The position numbers and the translations under genes are program-made. The notes under the pieces were generated by a model. The model worked only from the letters and a program-made list of their open reading frames with translations, ran no database searches and had not been told where the DNA came from. From contig JAPNXP010000016.1 of NCBI GenBank assembly GCA_028753945.1, positions 930,001 through 994,000 on the forward strand: 64,000 nt of DNA, read 5' to 3'. Shown here in pieces: positions 32,940-45,531 of the stretch. Source of the stretch: Hexactinellida sp. DTS-2022 (lineage: Eukaryota > Porifera > Hexactinellida). Numbering within the stretch: the stretch's first letter is position 1; the number at the start of each line of letters is the position of its first letter.

Positions 32940-33756
32940 CTCCTCTAGTCGCGAGCTAAGTCAATCTAAATGTTCATTTCTTCTCGATTTCTTATCTATA
33001 GGGAGGAGAATGTATACCGAATTTCGACGCTTCTTGAAATGGGAGAATGTAATTTTATCTTCATATAATAAGCTTAACCTCTTCCGTTCAAAGGTGAATT
33101 TATTATCCGAACTCCAAATTGTTACAAATTGAATCATCCTATAGGAACCACGATACCTTATAGAAATTTCCTCGCCATAACAGTGCATCAACTGGTACAT
33201 TTGACGAAAGCCTTCAAATTGCCCTTTACCCAGTTTATGACTTAGAATCCTTAGATGGATCTGGTTGTCACATACTCTACAACCAATTATAAGAACATCC
33301 TAATATCTCAACTAAACATTGCTTTTATTTTGTTCCCGAATATACACATAACGGATAATACAAAGGAAGTAATTTGGAAAAATCCCGAACTTAACTCCCC
33401 TTTGCTGTGCGTCCTATGTCATTATTTGCAGTCCCAGAAAATGAAGATAACGTACGCTTTCTAATGGAGAACATTAATTTGAAACGGAATACATACAAAG
33501 TTACAAACGATAGTAGGGTCAAAATCTAAGATTCCGTGACCAACCTCTGGCAAGTTAAGTTTTATGCCTGATTCTGATACTTTATGGTAAATCTCGCGAT
33601 TTAAGCTCCCCTGCCGGTCTCTTGAAAATTTAGGCAAACTTTTTTATAGCGAAAATTCAAAGGGCCTCAGGCAATCATTTTGAAAAATTAAGGCCCCTAT
33701 CTGAACATCTCATAAATTGAGATTAGAGTGTTTTTGAACAATATACAATTAGTACT

Positions 33757-33936
33757 AGCTGCACTGAAAATTTCAACTCAATCGGGACTATACTTTTAAC
33801 GTAATAACCTTTTGAATATTCCTACGTCATTTGTCACCATGGGAGTCCATATAGTTAAAGAATGGACTTCCCATGGTGACAAATTACGTAGGAATTAAAG
33901 TATAGTCCCGATTGAGTTGAAATTTTCAGTGCAGCT
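33757..33936. mobile_element. 180-bp palindromic MITE
   Basis: AGCTGCACTGAAAATTTCAA and its inverse at the right; a second inner pair (CCATGGGAGTCCA / TGGACTTCCCATGG) folds around a short loop. TA flanks. It lies within the left arm of the long-TIR element, whose other arm lacks it. Confidence 0.8.
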
Positions 33937-34301
33937 ACCGTAAACTGGGATGACTTTGGCCCACTTTTTTAATCTAACCAAGCTAATGCATTCAATTATT
34001 CACAATGCAATTTAAAAAGTATTTTAAATTGTTACTAGATATGGTACACGTTTGCAGAAAACTTTACCTAAACATTGTGTTATGCCAACTAAATTTCTTC
34101 AAGGATTATTAATAGGGTCTAAGCTACCTTTACGTGGCGCCGAATTAGTCCCTTAAAATGAAATACAAAATATATTATTATAAATATAAATTCAATGAAA
34201 GTTAAGTGGATACCATACTGGTAATTTTGTATACTGGAAACTAATGTATCTAATTATCTCCAACGGCGTTCCAATTCTGGAACCTTATACATACCCCTGC
34301 T

Positions 34302-34952
34302 CATAGGCGCCGAAACTCTCCAGCGCTAGGGGGGGGTGTAACTTTCCATTTAAATGTGAAAGTTAAAAAAAAAAAACGATTCCTATGGCGCATTGTCGCA
34401 AAGTTTACAAGTATAAGATTGAAGTTGGGGCGCGCGGAGCGAGTGTTGCGAGCGATCCTTGGGGGTTCTGGGGGCAAGCCCCCCAGAAAAAAATGGACTG
34501 CGAGATACCCAGATATCAATTTGTTTTGAATGAATTATACGTATATTTTATTGTACTAAATTATATTAATATTGTATTTTTTATCCAGAGGGAACGGTAC
34601 ACCCGCACCAATAATGTTGCCCCCCTTCAATTTACGGGAGGGGATGCGCCCCCCCTGTTTCGCCACTGCTATGGTGGCTGAAAACCATTATGTTGACGGG
34701 CATAATTGTATACATATATTAATAATCCAATGTTATTTAGAAGGACTCCTTATGGAATTATAATTTTTCAATGGGTTTACGTGTATGTTTTCTACTTTAA
34801 CAATAAAGAATATGCCTAATATACCCTGCCTGACCAACCAGGAGGGGTATACACTTCCTGACTCTTTCCTCAGCCAGGGGGGGGTGAAACCCTCCCTGAC
34901 AAAAACCAGGGAGGGTGTAACCCCCCTGACCCCCCCACTTTCGGCGCCTATG
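34302..34952. mobile_element. hAT-like non-autonomous element
   Basis: 651 bp. CATAGGCGCCGAAA at the left, TTTCGGCGCCTATG at the right; exact 8-bp duplication cccctgct (34294-34301, 34953-34960). Internal blocks of GGGGGGTGTAAC and CCCCCC. It sits just past the 3' end of the jerky-like gene. Confidence 0.95.
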
Positions 34953-35511
34953 CCCCTGCTATTATAGTGGTCTGGAGTATTACTGATATTTTTTATCCAA
35001 GGATAGAATATCTGATCCTCTGCGGCCATTTCCAATGAATTCCTGATATCTCCATTACACTAAATTCAGCTCCTCCTCCAATTATCTTTTCGACTTTTCC
35101 AGGAAAGTATTCACCTTCATACTCACTAATTCCGTAGCCACCTACTCTTATCTTCGTTGAAATGTTATTAATCAATTGTTCACTTTCTGACACTTCATGA
35201 CCTCCTATTTCAGCTATTTCTTCTTTTTCCTCGATTACTTCTTCAATATAATTTTGATCTTCGCTCCTTAGTTCTTGAATTCCTATTGTACTCACACCAG
35301 GTGCTACCTTTATTCTTTCCGTCCTCTGAAATTCTCTCAAACTTTCAGCTTCAGGGTAATCTTCGTCACTTAAACTTTCATCTCCTTCTTGCAGGAAGTC
35401 ATCTGGTAGTATACTCTTGCCAGACGCAACATTTACTCTTCTTTTCTTCTTCCGAGGTTCTTTCGCTGTGTCAGTTTTTCTAAAAATACATCTATATTAT
35501 TAAATCTCGAT

Positions 35512-35563
35512 TGTTGTGTGTGTGTGTGTGTGTGTGTGTTTGTTTGTTTGTTTGTTTGTTTGT
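35512..35563. repeat. (GT)n(TTTG)n microsatellite
   Basis: About twelve GT units followed by six TTTG units, in the presumed intron of the jerky-like gene. Confidence 0.95.
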
Positions 35564-35679
35564 CCGGATTGTATTAAAGTGATGGGGAATAGAAACTGCT
35601 TTTATATATGAGATATACACTAACTTTCAAAAGTTATAATTGGTAAACAAATGTTATAATAGGTAAACAAGTTTGCTAA

Positions 35680-35995
35680 TTTCGCATTTACAAATTTATA
35701 ATATAAATATTTATTGTTGTTGTTTACACAAATAGGTAAACAAATTCATGAAATTTCAAAATCTTCCTAGAAGTTAGCTTTCAACGGGTATTATAGGTAA
35801 ATAAGTATGCTGAACACGAATTTCGCGTTTATAAATATATAATATGAATATTTGTTGTTGTTGTTTACCAAAAATAGGTAAACAAATTGATGAAATTAAA
35901 AATCAACCTAGAAGTTAGCTTTCAGCGGGTATCATAGGTAAACAACTATACTGAACACGAATTTCGCGTTTATAAATTTAGAATATGAAAAACAA
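35680..35995. repeat. Tandem repeat of about 140 bp
   Basis: Units beginning TTTCGC(A/G)TTTA(C/T)AAA at about 35682, 35820 and 35960, each with TAGGTAAACAAATT(C/G)ATGAA and CCTAGAAGTTAGCTTTCA. About 2.2 units. Diverged copies are at about 51000-51120 and inverted near 53800-53960. Confidence 0.75.
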
Positions 35996-37396
35996 GTTTA
36001 AAAAAATATAACGTCCCTTTCAACCATTTTGCATGGCAGAAAGGGTGAGGTGTAAGGCCGCATAGCGGCCGTTAACTTGAGGTGCGTAGCATCGATCTGT
36101 CGCAAAGCGACCGAGACCGAAGGGCTCGTCACTAATTAATTCTGAATCATCCCGATTATAGGGCAGCTTAGATAAAACCTGACCTTTATCCACTGGAAAG
36201 ATGCCCGCTTTTTTGAAACCTGACCTCATATCTTCAGATGCCCTTATATTTTTGTCAAGAGCATCATGAAGCCTCTTTAACTGCTTCGGAAATTCGTATT
36301 TGGGCATCACTGAACTTTGGCTTCGTGTATAATTTAATTACAAGTTGAGAGAACCTGCCGCCACTTTATTTTCAATGGTCGATAGAATGCGATATCTAAT
36401 GGTTTCGTTAGATTGGTTGAATCGGGTGGAAGGTAAACAAATTATATGTTGTTTTCATAGCAAGACCTGATTACATTAGCATTAATGTGTGATGAGAGAT
36501 TATCCCCTAGCAAGATTTTCTTCCCGGTCTGACGTCTCAATTTTGGTAGTACCATCTGCAAGAACCAATCTTCAAAGATATACGAGTCAAACCAACCAGA
36601 TTTACTCCTATTGTATCGTGTACCACCCGGACCACCCTCTGTCCATGTATTCCATAAATGTTCAGACTTATAAACAACATAAGGGGGCAAGAGCTCTCCA
36701 ACAGCGTTTCCGCAGTACATAATGCTGATACTTGCTTTTGAGGTATTAATTATTCTTTCAGGATATTTGCAGCCCCTTTTACAGATTACCTTCTTGTTTC
36801 CAGGATCATCTGTGAGATTAGTTTCGTCGTAATCCAAAATATTAGATGGGGGTACGGAATCTAGTTCTCTGGAGAGATTATTACAAAATTCATTGATCGT
36901 TTCAGAGGATATAGCAGCTTTCTTTTTAGTAATATTAGCAGAAAGTCTGAGACTAATTTCATTATGCCTATTGAAGAAACCTTTTGTCCAGTCCACTCCA
37001 GGAAAATTATCCTTGAATCTTGGTTCGTAAATTCCACCTTTGTCCAAAAATGTTTTAACTAGACATCGAAGATCGTAGCTATCTATTGGAAACCCATAGT
37101 CACTCATTGCAAATTTGCAATGCAATGCTGTGCGACTGAATTCTCTTCCACTTCAGTCTAATATTGCTGCCCACCAAATAGCTTTGGATGTTCTCCCCTA
37201 AGTTTATATTTCAATGTGCTTCTAGGTATTCGAAAGAATTTCTCAGCATTACATTGAGTGATCTTTCCTTGCTTGATTAATTAAGCGCAAGGCTTTTTCT
37301 AATGAGTCCTTCGAATAATCTCGATATCTTCTCGTCCCAGGTAATCTTTTGTATTTTCTTGGCATCGCTAAGCAATTTTATTGAATTAATCAAATA

Positions 37397-37569
37397 CAGT
37401 GAACTCCCGTTATAACGAAGCCGGATATAACGAAATAACCGCTTATAACGAAATGGATATTTTCCCCAAGAGAACTAAATACATTAATTATTATCCGCTT
37501 ATAACGAATATCCGGATATAACGAAGGGATTACAAGTCCCAAGCACTTCATTATAACGAGAGTTGACTG
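37397..37569. mobile_element. Tigger-type MITE, CAGTGAACTCCCGTTATAAC tips
   Basis: 173 bp between TA dinucleotides. Left CAGTGAACTCCCGTTATAAC, right TTATAACGAGAGTTGACTG. Repeated TTATAACGAA words inside. It lies 30 bp upstream of the jerky-like start codon, so it may supply or disrupt that promoter. Confidence 0.85.
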
Positions 37570-37669
37570 TATTAATAATGCATTAGATAATCATGTGAAT
37601 GAAATGATCTACATGGGCAAAGTCACCCCTAAAATAATAATTTTAAGCCACAGATAAAATCATAGATGC

Positions 37670-38490
37670 ATTATACGATTATACGTTATACGTTCGGGGA
37701 GCGTATAATGGACCATATATACGTATAATGGATCATATATACGTTCGAGCGTATAATCATCGTATAACAAATGGCCAACGTATAATACCATCATACGATT
37801 AACTGAATTCACTGCCCACCTCAGCCTTTGATTGTTTACAATAATAACAATCAAAACATTTGTAATTTGTGGTTTATAACTCTCAATAAATTTCTCACCA
37901 TGATAAATTCCAGTCAATGCAATAGATTGTCATAACATGTTCTCAAGGAAAGTATAGTAACTAATCCTAAATACTGACAGTAAACTAAGATGCTATCGTA
38001 TTGTACGAAGAAGACCATCCAATTAGTGATGCTAATTGACGACAGGTTTCTTCGCTACATAACACTATTATAAATCCAACAACCGTAACTGGCATAGTCA
38101 TAAATGATAAATAATTCCATAAACAATGCCCCGCTGCAATTCCACCGATACTCCAAAACGCCGACACCTCATGAACAGATAAACCCTCTCCGATGAACGT
38201 ATGATAACGTATGATGAACGTATAATGAACGTATGATAACGTATAATGAACGTATAATGAACGTATGATAACGTATAATGAACGTATGATGAACGTATGG
38301 TAACGTATAATGAACGTATGATGAACGTATGGTAACGTATAATGAACGTATGATGAAAATCGTATAAAATCGTTATACGTTATACGTCGTATGATGATTA
38401 TACGTTTTCCCCATATGATCCTCTAACGTATGATGGCATTATACGTTCACCTATCGTATAATGGTACCATATATACGTTATACGTTACGT
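37670..38490. repeat. CGTATAAT/CGTATGAT minisatellite blocks
   Basis: Two blocks (37670-37800 and 38190-38490) of the words ACGTATAAT, ACGTATGAT and GAACGTATGATAACGTATAA, partly in mirror orientation, with about 390 bp of other sequence between. The second block has about ten tandem units. Confidence 0.8.
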
Positions 38491-38499
38491 ATAATATAT

Positions 38500-39340
38500 A
38501 AAAATAACACAATTTACAGCGACAATAGGAAGGCATTTTCTAAACTTTCAATTATTATTAAACTCATTGTAAACCAATTAATTTGGATCGTGCTTTTATA
38601 AACTTGTGAGGTATGACTACAATATCTTAAATAGCTAAATATTTAATGGTAGTTATTATTCGATTTTCCGTCACGTTGTGCCTCAAACAGTAACCAGAGT
38701 TTTATACAGGATTTTTCTTCAGGGCGGGGAAAGTCTGCTAGTACCAGGTTCCACTAAATAATTGCTTCGCCAGCTGGGGGTCTGGGGGGGGCGCTGCTAG
38801 CCCCCCATTAGGGTCCAGGGGCGAAGCCCCCGGAAGTCAGATACAATTTATAGTGCAAAGTATTATTGCTAACTGGAGAGCTATTGCTGTAAAATAATCA
38901 CATAGTATTTGAAGCTGTGGTAACTAATGGAAGATAATTATAGATTCTGGCACAATTTTCATTAATGATAATCACTAGTAATGTTTGATTGGTATGTGTG
39001 GTTAAGATACAGAACTTTTAACATAATATATTGTAGCCTAGAGAAGAATACGTCGATTTGTCTCTTTATAAAAGGCTAAAAACACCTAATTTTAACTGAA
39101 AATAAGAACTTAGCAGCATATTTCCAGGGGGGGGAAACTCAAGCTAGGGGGGGGGGGAATCCCGGGGCGCCCCCCCCCCCCCCTATGTATATTACCCTGG
39201 TAACCATGAATTACTTTACCATATTAGGAAGAATCTCAGTTCTTACGTTTAGAAATAAACAAATATAATGGATAACATAATTAGTAAGCCTTATTGAACT
39301 TTATTCTGTATTAATAGTGCTTTTGACTAAAATTCTAAAT
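38500..39340. other. Non-coding interior of the long-TIR element
   Basis: No gene seen. It holds two short blocks of G and C runs (38725-38835 and 39127-39182) that look like remnants of the G-run MITEs, without clear ends. Confidence 0.4.
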
Positions 39341-39718
39341 TTGGGCCAAAGACAATCCTTGGGATAAAATCACCCCAGTTTATGTTAGTACTTATAATAT
39401 TGTATACTGTTCAAAAACACTCTAATCTCAATTTATGAAATGTTCAGAGAGGGAGCTTAATTTTTCAAATTGATTGCCGGAGGCCCTTTGAATTTGTCCT
39501 ACAAAAAAGTTTTCCCAAATTTTCGAGACCGGCATGGGATCTTAAATCGCGAGATATACTCTAAAGTATAAGAATCAGGCATAAAACTAACTTGCCAGAA
39601 GTTAATCACGGAATCTTAGATTTTGACCCTACTATACTTACTCTAATGTCAGAGGGGTGCAACAGATTGTTTTAGAATATCCATTGTGCAATCTTAAAAA
39701 TTGACGATATTGGCAATA

Positions 39719-40198
39719 CAGTAGAACCTCGCATATCGGGGCATGAGCGTATCGGGCAGTACGTTGGAATTTGCTTTTTCCCTTTAAAAATAAACCCACG
39801 TATCGGGGCACTCCACCGAAGATTATTTTCTCTTGAGTGACATCCTTTTACTTTTGAGCAGCTTAGTATTCTTTGTAATGGCCGCTAAGCGTCACCCACT
39901 CAGGCTAGAGACTCGTACTGAGGTAATCGAGGGAGTTAAAAAAAAAATTCCGTGAATATCATAGATTTGTGACTCCTAGTGTAGGTAAAGTATAATGTGA
40001 AATTGTAATGTGTAGTATTACTGAAATATCAGCCTTAACTCTAGGCTTTGACTATATGTATGATTTGTTGTGTAGGTGCTAACTTAATTGTTTTAACCAA
40101 CATATTGGAGTTCTCTTAGAACCCCGCATATCGTGCACTCCCTCGTATCGGGGCGCTGAGCGCTTGGATTGAGGTGCCCCATACGCGGGGTTCCATTG
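39719..40198. mobile_element. Tigger-type MITE, CAGTAGAACCTCGC tips
   Basis: 480 bp between TA dinucleotides. Left CAGTAGAACCTCGCATATCG, right ATACGCGGGGTTCCATTG. Repeated internal words (TATCGGGGCA, CGCATATCG) mirror the ends. The short frame 40093-40290 is not a gene. Confidence 0.8.
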
Positions 40199-40628
40199 TA
40201 ATACATTAAATTGCTGTAAATTATATGTAATGCGGTAGGACCCGCCGAAACAAGTTTTCCACGAACATTAGCCTTATTTTGTCTATACATATTATTTCAT
40301 TAATAATTAATAATAATATAACAACTCATTAGATTATCTTCCTCTTTATTGTCTTACTAATCTGTATCTCTTTCTATTTATGTTGTAAGTTATTCCAACT
40401 TTTATTGTAGTACGATAATCGACTATTTATCGAAATGAGAAAATAGTTGTTCCCGAGATATTGTTGGCACCTATTGGCTTACTAGTACTTAGGTCTTTTT
40501 CTTACAATTGTAGAATGAAAAGAATCATTTTCCCGCGTTGACTGTATACAATCCCTCTCTACTTTCCTATATTATTTGAATCTTTTTTATTATTTGAACT
40601 ATTCGAATTTCAAAGTACTATTCGACAA

Positions 40629-41183
40629 ATGGGTTTATTGACAATCTTGAAAAAGATGAAGCAAAAAGAGAAAGAGATCCGATTGCTGATGCTTGGTCTT
40701 GATAATGCTGGCAAAACTACTATCCTAAAAAAATTTAATGGAGAAAACATATACGACATATCACCAACATTGGGTTTCAACATAAAAACTTTGGAACACC
40801 GTAGTTATAAGCTGAATATATGGGATGTAGGGGGTCAAAAATCACTTAGGTCTTATTGGAGAAATTATTTTGATCAAACAGATGGCTTGGTATGGGTTGT
40901 GGACAGTGGAGATTCAATGAGGCTCAGTGATTGTAAAGATGAATTGAATTCATTGTTATTAGAAGAGCGTTTAGCTGGAGCTACACTATTAGTTTTTGCT
41001 AATAAACAAGATCTAAAGAGCTCACTCACAGCAGAAGAAATTCGGCTAGCATTATGCCTTGATGAAATCAAAACACATCATTGGGCTATACATGGTTGTT
41101 CAGCTGTCACTGGAAAAAATCTTTTACAAGGTATGGACTGGTTGATAGCAGATATTGCCTCAAGGATTTTTACAATCGATTAA
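40629..41183 (+). CDS. ARL2: ADP-ribosylation factor-like protein 2 (ARL2)
   Basis: Complete 184-codon gene without introns, the usual ARL2 length. The start [20 protein letters not shown] is the conserved ARL2 N-terminal helix. GTPase motifs: P-loop GLDNAGKT (residues 23-30), switch I threonine in SPTLGFN, switch [12 protein letters not shown] (66-75), NKQD (125-128) for guanine specificity, and CSAVTGKN. The C-terminus is SRIFTID. In animals ARL2 works with tubulin cofactors C, D and E in making tubulin dimers, and releases prenylated or myristoylated cargo from PDE6D/UNC119. Upstream 430 bp are AT-rich, with no recognised promoter; the start context is acaaATGg. The lack of introns could be native or retrocopied; I see no poly-A tail or target duplication. 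The ORF has no lesion, so it is likely functional. Its neighbours are transposons. Confidence 0.97.
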   Translation: MGLLTILKKMKQKEKEIRLLMLGLDNAGKTTILKKFNGENIYDISPTLGFNIKTLEHRSYKLNIWDVGGQKSLRSYWRNYFDQTDGLVWVVDSGDSMRLSDCKDELNSLLLEERLAGATLLVFANKQDLKSSLTAEEIRLALCLDEIKTHHWAIHGCSAVTGKNLLQGMDWLIADIASRIFTID

Positions 41184-42912
41184 AACATAATTATTATTGG
41201 TACATTAGTGGAACCCTGGAAATATATGAATATAAACAGTTTGTCATGATTATTGGTTCTATTCGAATCATTGCAATTATTTTAGTAAATTAATACTAAA
41301 CTTTTTCATTATTTACAATGCAAAGTTTTAATCTTCCATATAAGTATCGAAATTTGGTAAGAAATCATTAGGAACATCTCCATTCTTGAAATTGAGTGAA
41401 ATTCGAAATGTACAAAATCTTTCAATATATTTACACACACTGCGGAAGGATGTTATCTATCATTGGGACATGGGTTTTCATCGATCCGATGAATATTTCA
41501 AGAGTTATGACCGTTTTAGTGGAGCGGCATTTAATATTAAAAATCGGTTTTATAACTCCAAAGGTGTTGCCCACATTAAAATAACGATTTATTGTATTTA
41601 AAATGTTTCAATATTCACACATATGATAGTCTGACAAAATCTTTGCACAACTCAACAAAAGTTTTTATGTAAAAGTGGAAATTGCAAAGGTTATAGCCCT
41701 TCGGCGGTCTTCAGGGTACGGATTCTTAACTAATTTGTAACTCAGAGAGGAAAAGAGATAAATTCAAGTTAGACTAGTGAAAAATGATCAGCACACATGG
41801 TTTCCCATATGTGAATAATACATTTTGTAAGCCTAGGACGCACCGTTTTCGATATTGCCCTATATGGTAGTGTGAATGTGAGCAATTTTGATGACACATG
41901 CAAATTTGTATCTCCTAAACGGGAAACTCTAGAGCTTAGCTCTAAATTACTAATCACATTGAAATATCATTTCTAAATCATTGCAAAGTCAAGAATCACT
42001 CAAAACCAAATTGTTACCTTGCTAATAATCTCAAATGCCCATATATGGAGGTGTCATGTAACCATCAAAAGAGAGAAATCCAAATTCAAAAGTGAACTGG
42101 AGCTTAGTTCTAACTTTCAGACACTATCAGTGATTCAATTCCAGCAAGATGGCCGATTTTAGTTCCTACCCGAATCAATATTATTCGCTGTAGACGTGTC
42201 GAAAATCCTCTCTGCCACTTGAAAACCACCGTAACTAATTATAGCATGCCTCTATTTTCAAAGCTTAGTTTTGGGGAACTTTTTGAAGTTATAATCCTGA
42301 AATTTGGAATATAGCACTAAAATAAGTAAACTAAGACCTGTTACAGTTCCGATTGTCCGATTTCGTTCTTGATTTACAAACTGGGGCCCATTGTGAGCAA
42401 AAATGTAGCTCAAATGTTGAAAAACCGTCCGTTTTTCCTAAAATAGAGAAACTCCGCTTTGACTTTTTGATATTAGCACCTTCCTTGGCAACCTCAAGGG
42501 GATGTGGTGGAATGGATTTGAAGGATTCAAATTCTTGTAATCTTTTTCAATTCTTCAGAACCAGGATATTATACAGCCATTTATAAATACGCTCCTAATC
42601 CTGGTGTGATCCAATTTTCATACGCCTAAATCAAAAATTAATGTTACGGTATAGGAGAGGATATAAATTTTCTCGCTCCTAAATTCAAATTTTCCAAAAA
42701 TCATGCTCCAAAAGGAGCGTCTCGCGCTCCTGGATAATTCCATGTTCAGAACTAAGCTTTGGGTACTATGTTATTCTCTATGGGAGCCTAAATATAGAAT
42801 TTCAAAAAAATCAGTACTTAGAAGCCTTATATAAGAGCACTAGTAGTCTTAAAATAGCTTACATATATACCCAGTATAGAACTGAAAATATCAGCTTACT
42901 AGGATAAACGAG
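41184..42912. other. Non-coding region downstream of ARL2
   Basis: No supported gene. Around 42590-42745 are GCTCCTAAT and GCGCTCCTGGATAA words resembling the ends of the hAT MITEs at 45532 and 51899, but no duplication could be set. The remainder, with phrases such as GAGTTATGACCG and TATAACTCC, may be old repeat DNA. Confidence 0.4.
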
Positions 42913-43405
42913 CAGGGTTGCCAACTCTCACGCTTTAGGCGTGAATCTCACGCTTTTTTAAAAATCTCCCGCTCTCACGCTTAGATTCGAAATCTCACGC
43001 TTTATTATAAAATGGTAAAATAGTCAAAAACCTAGTGCGATTTGATTTTAAGGTCACAAAAAGTTACTAAAGAATACAACGAGGAGCACTAGCTTAGTAT
43101 AAACTATTTTAGTACTATTAGTCTTGAATTAGTAGATTTTATTATTTTGCATTACAATAGATAATTACTCATGTTAAATTTTTTTAATTTTTTAGTAATT
43201 ATTCGCATTATTTATCAAAATAGATAGGTAGCATAAAATTCAGGGGCGAGGCAAAATAAACTCTTATTATACTGCTTTCTGCAGTGAAAAATAATTTCTC
43301 ACGCTTTTCAGCCAAAATCTCACGCTTTATACTATATTCCTCACGCTTTTTTTCAAAAAATGACAAAATATCACGCTTTGGGCTTAAAAAAAGTTGGCAA
43401 CCCTG
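42913..43405. mobile_element. hAT MITE, CAGGGTTGCCAAC tips
   Basis: 493 bp. Tips CAGGGTTGCCAAC and GTTGGCAACCCTG; exact 8-bp duplication taaacgag (42905-42912, 43406-43413). The ends are packed with TCTCACGCTTT repeats. Confidence 0.95.
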
Positions 43406-43413
43406 TAAACGAG

Positions 43414-44160
43414 TAGTGTGTTGTATATACTCACTCCATGTATTTAGGCTGAAATAGCGTTAGGGAAGTTGCTTTAATACCCAAAGGTTTTCAATTTGAT
43501 TGAGATCGGAAGAATTGCTTAGATATGATTTTTCATTCTGACTTCCAAATTCTAAGGATAGAAGTATGGATAAGTTGGATTTCCTTCCAATATCCAACCT
43601 TCGGGTATTAGATATCAGTAATCTCTACCAGTCATTCATCGAAAACCATCAAAACGCTTCCTCGACGAGCCCAAAAACTCTCCAGAGTGTGAGTCTTGTG
43701 TCTAAGATGTAGAATTTTCAGAATAATTTTCTGTGCTTTCTTTGTCTAGATAAAAATTTTTTAACATGTTACAACCGAATATTTGCTATTCGTATGGGCA
43801 AGATTAATTGTCGGATACTAGTAGATATTCAATTGTTTACCAATTGTTATTTTGGTTAGTCACCAAATATTTTAGTTGATAACTCCAATATTCGTTTGAC
43901 CAAATCTTATTCGGGAAAACCAAGTTCGTATATCTATATTGTTATTTACTTCTTTTAGGGTTCTAATTTGGTGTTTATATTCAACAAATCCTCTGTGTAT
44001 GGAAATCTAATGCTTTAGATACATTATATCAAGGCTGGATTCACAGATTGGGCCAGAATGCTAATTCTCGGGAAGTAGATAAAAATATTAACTTTAGTGA
44101 TCTACTATGTATTATTGTACTGTTGAGTTATTGACCCCTAGGAACCCCTTTCTAACAGAT
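43414..44160. other. AT-rich non-coding stretch
   Basis: Nothing recognised: no long frame and no repeat pair. Confidence 0.4.
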
Positions 44161-45200
44161 TAGAGATGCAGCGGTCCGGAATTCATGGACAGGAACGGGC
44201 CATTTTTTGGATGGTCCGGGACAGGCCGCACGCATAAAACCTTGGACCAGTCTTATTCTGAGTCATGGCCTACTTAATATACGGCTATATATGTCGCCTG
44301 AAGGCCATAAAACAAAGAGGCCAGTTTCTAATTTCATTCTAGGATAAACTATGCCTCCTATTGTTATTATTTGAGTTGTATATGGGGTAATCAACTATTG
44401 GGAGCCCAATGGAACCACATTTGAGAATCTCAGATTTGTGATTAAGCTGTTTAGGCGCCATTTAATGATGGCGGTAACAATTTATGGTAAAATGAAAAAA
44501 ATTCAAATATCATAAATTTCATTTTCTTCCCACTTTCTAATAATTTTAGAACAGGAATACAGAATAGGGATATATTTCACACTCCAAAGGCTACTAAATC
44601 ACAAAATGGCGACATTCTAAAAAGAATTAAAAATTATAAAGCAACCACATGCTAAAATACAAGTAGTTTCCGAGTTACCACTTACCATTTTCGTCCATAA
44701 AACGTATATAATTGCTGGTTTATATTTATTCATTTTCATTCTATATTCTGAAAATGTATACTAAGTATATTAGCATAATATCTTTATTTTCTCGTAGTTC
44801 TATTAGACTTGAATTGTATATATAGTATATTTGTGGTGTCATCATTAAATGGCGCCTAAACAGCTTAACCACAAATCTGAGTTTCTCAAATGTGGTTCCA
44901 TTGGACTCGCAATGGTTGATTACCCCATATACAACCCAAATAATAACACTAGGAGGCATAGTTTATTCCAGAATAAAAATTAGAAACTGGCCTCTTTGTT
45001 TTATGGCCTTCTCTGCGACATATATAGCCGTATATTAAGTAGGCCATGTCTGAGTAGATTAAAGCATTCTATTTGGATGATTTTGTAGATTCATTTTCAT
45101 TGAATATCCATTCCTTATAAAACAAAAAATACGGACCGGGCCCTTTGGTCCGGTCCGTTTTCAGTCTTTGCCACTGTTTGGTCCGGACTACTGCATCTCT
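44161..45200. mobile_element. hAT-like element, TAGAGATGCAG tips, split by a P-type MITE
   Basis: TAGAGATGCAGCGGTCCGGA at the left is mirrored by GGTCCGGACTACTGCATCTC at the right; inside are paired GGACCGG and CCGGTCC words. About 250 bp once the P-type MITE at 44264-45048 is removed. A clear 8-bp duplication was not found. Confidence 0.6.
44264..45048. mobile_element. P-superfamily MITE with long arms and 7-bp TSD
   Basis: 785 bp. Arms of about 210 bp start CATGGCCTACTTAATATACG and end in the inverse; exact 7-bp duplication tctgagt (44257-44263, 45049-45055). The tip resembles that of P1 (CATAGCCTACTAAACT) and the duplication length equals that of P1, P3 and P4. No gene inside. A single-arm relative is at 61353-61535. 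Confidence 0.8.
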
Positions 45201-45531
45201 GAAAGACATTCTTTTTGTGACCAATTTCCTTCAATTATGGTTTATTAATAAGTTTTTGTATTGAATGTATTGTGGTTGTTTAATTAATAGTTAATCAGCA
45301 ATGTTGTGTAATAGAGATTCGACTAATATTCGTACTCTATTTAAAATCAATACTTAGTTGGCATTTCTTTCGATTTTTCAACAGTCTCGATCATTCTTAA
45401 CATTCCATCAAGAAGCCTCACTGATTTTGGAATTTTACTCATCTTAAGATGTTTTCTTGAACATGCCGCTCTAGATAATCGCAGATTTTTTAAATTAGAT
45501 TCAGCTCAGGTGATTGAGCTGGCCAGGGCAA

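Larger units (their letters stand above)
34970..37365 (-). pseudogene. Jerky/Tigger-like DDE transposase with C-terminal WKWP domain
   Basis: From ATG 37365: a CENP-B-type helix-turn-helix (MPRKYKRLPGTRRYRDYSKD, then LEKALRLINQ), GFPIDSYDLRCLVKTFLDKG, and the DDE domain at 37125-36310 with SNILDYDETNL (first Asp), KKILLGDNLSSH (second Asp) and TKPLDIAFYRPLKIKW (third Asp). Then YEFPKQLKRLHDALDKN and an AGIFPVDKGQVL segment, typical of jerky-like proteins. A probable intron (about 36020-35483) contains tandem repeats and a microsatellite. The last exon encodes a lysine/arginine-rich patch, an acidic stretch, and EYEGEYFPGKVEKI...WKWP...IFYPW (about 35140-34980), a small C-terminal domain seen in invertebrate jerky-like proteins. 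In-frame stops (about 36440, and in the helix-turn-helix) and a frameshift near 36320 show decay. Confidence 0.8.
33513..39632 (-). mobile_element. Long-TIR jerky/Tigger-like transposon
   Basis: GTAGGGTCAAAATCTAAGAT and the following roughly 240 bp at 33513 recur in inverse at 39390-39632; similarity continues inward to about 34000 and 39340. TA flanks both ends. It contains a jerky/Tigger transposase gene (minus strand), so the TA duplication fits the superfamily, though such long arms are unusual. Smaller elements sit inside (33757-33936, 34302-34952, 37397-37569), with minisatellite at 38190-38490. It is possible that the arms belong to a different element that merely encloses the gene. 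Confidence 0.65.

Noticed and set aside
40629..41183. ARL2 as a processed pseudogene
   Set aside because: The frame is complete, all GTPase motifs are kept, and no poly-A tract or target duplication flanks it.
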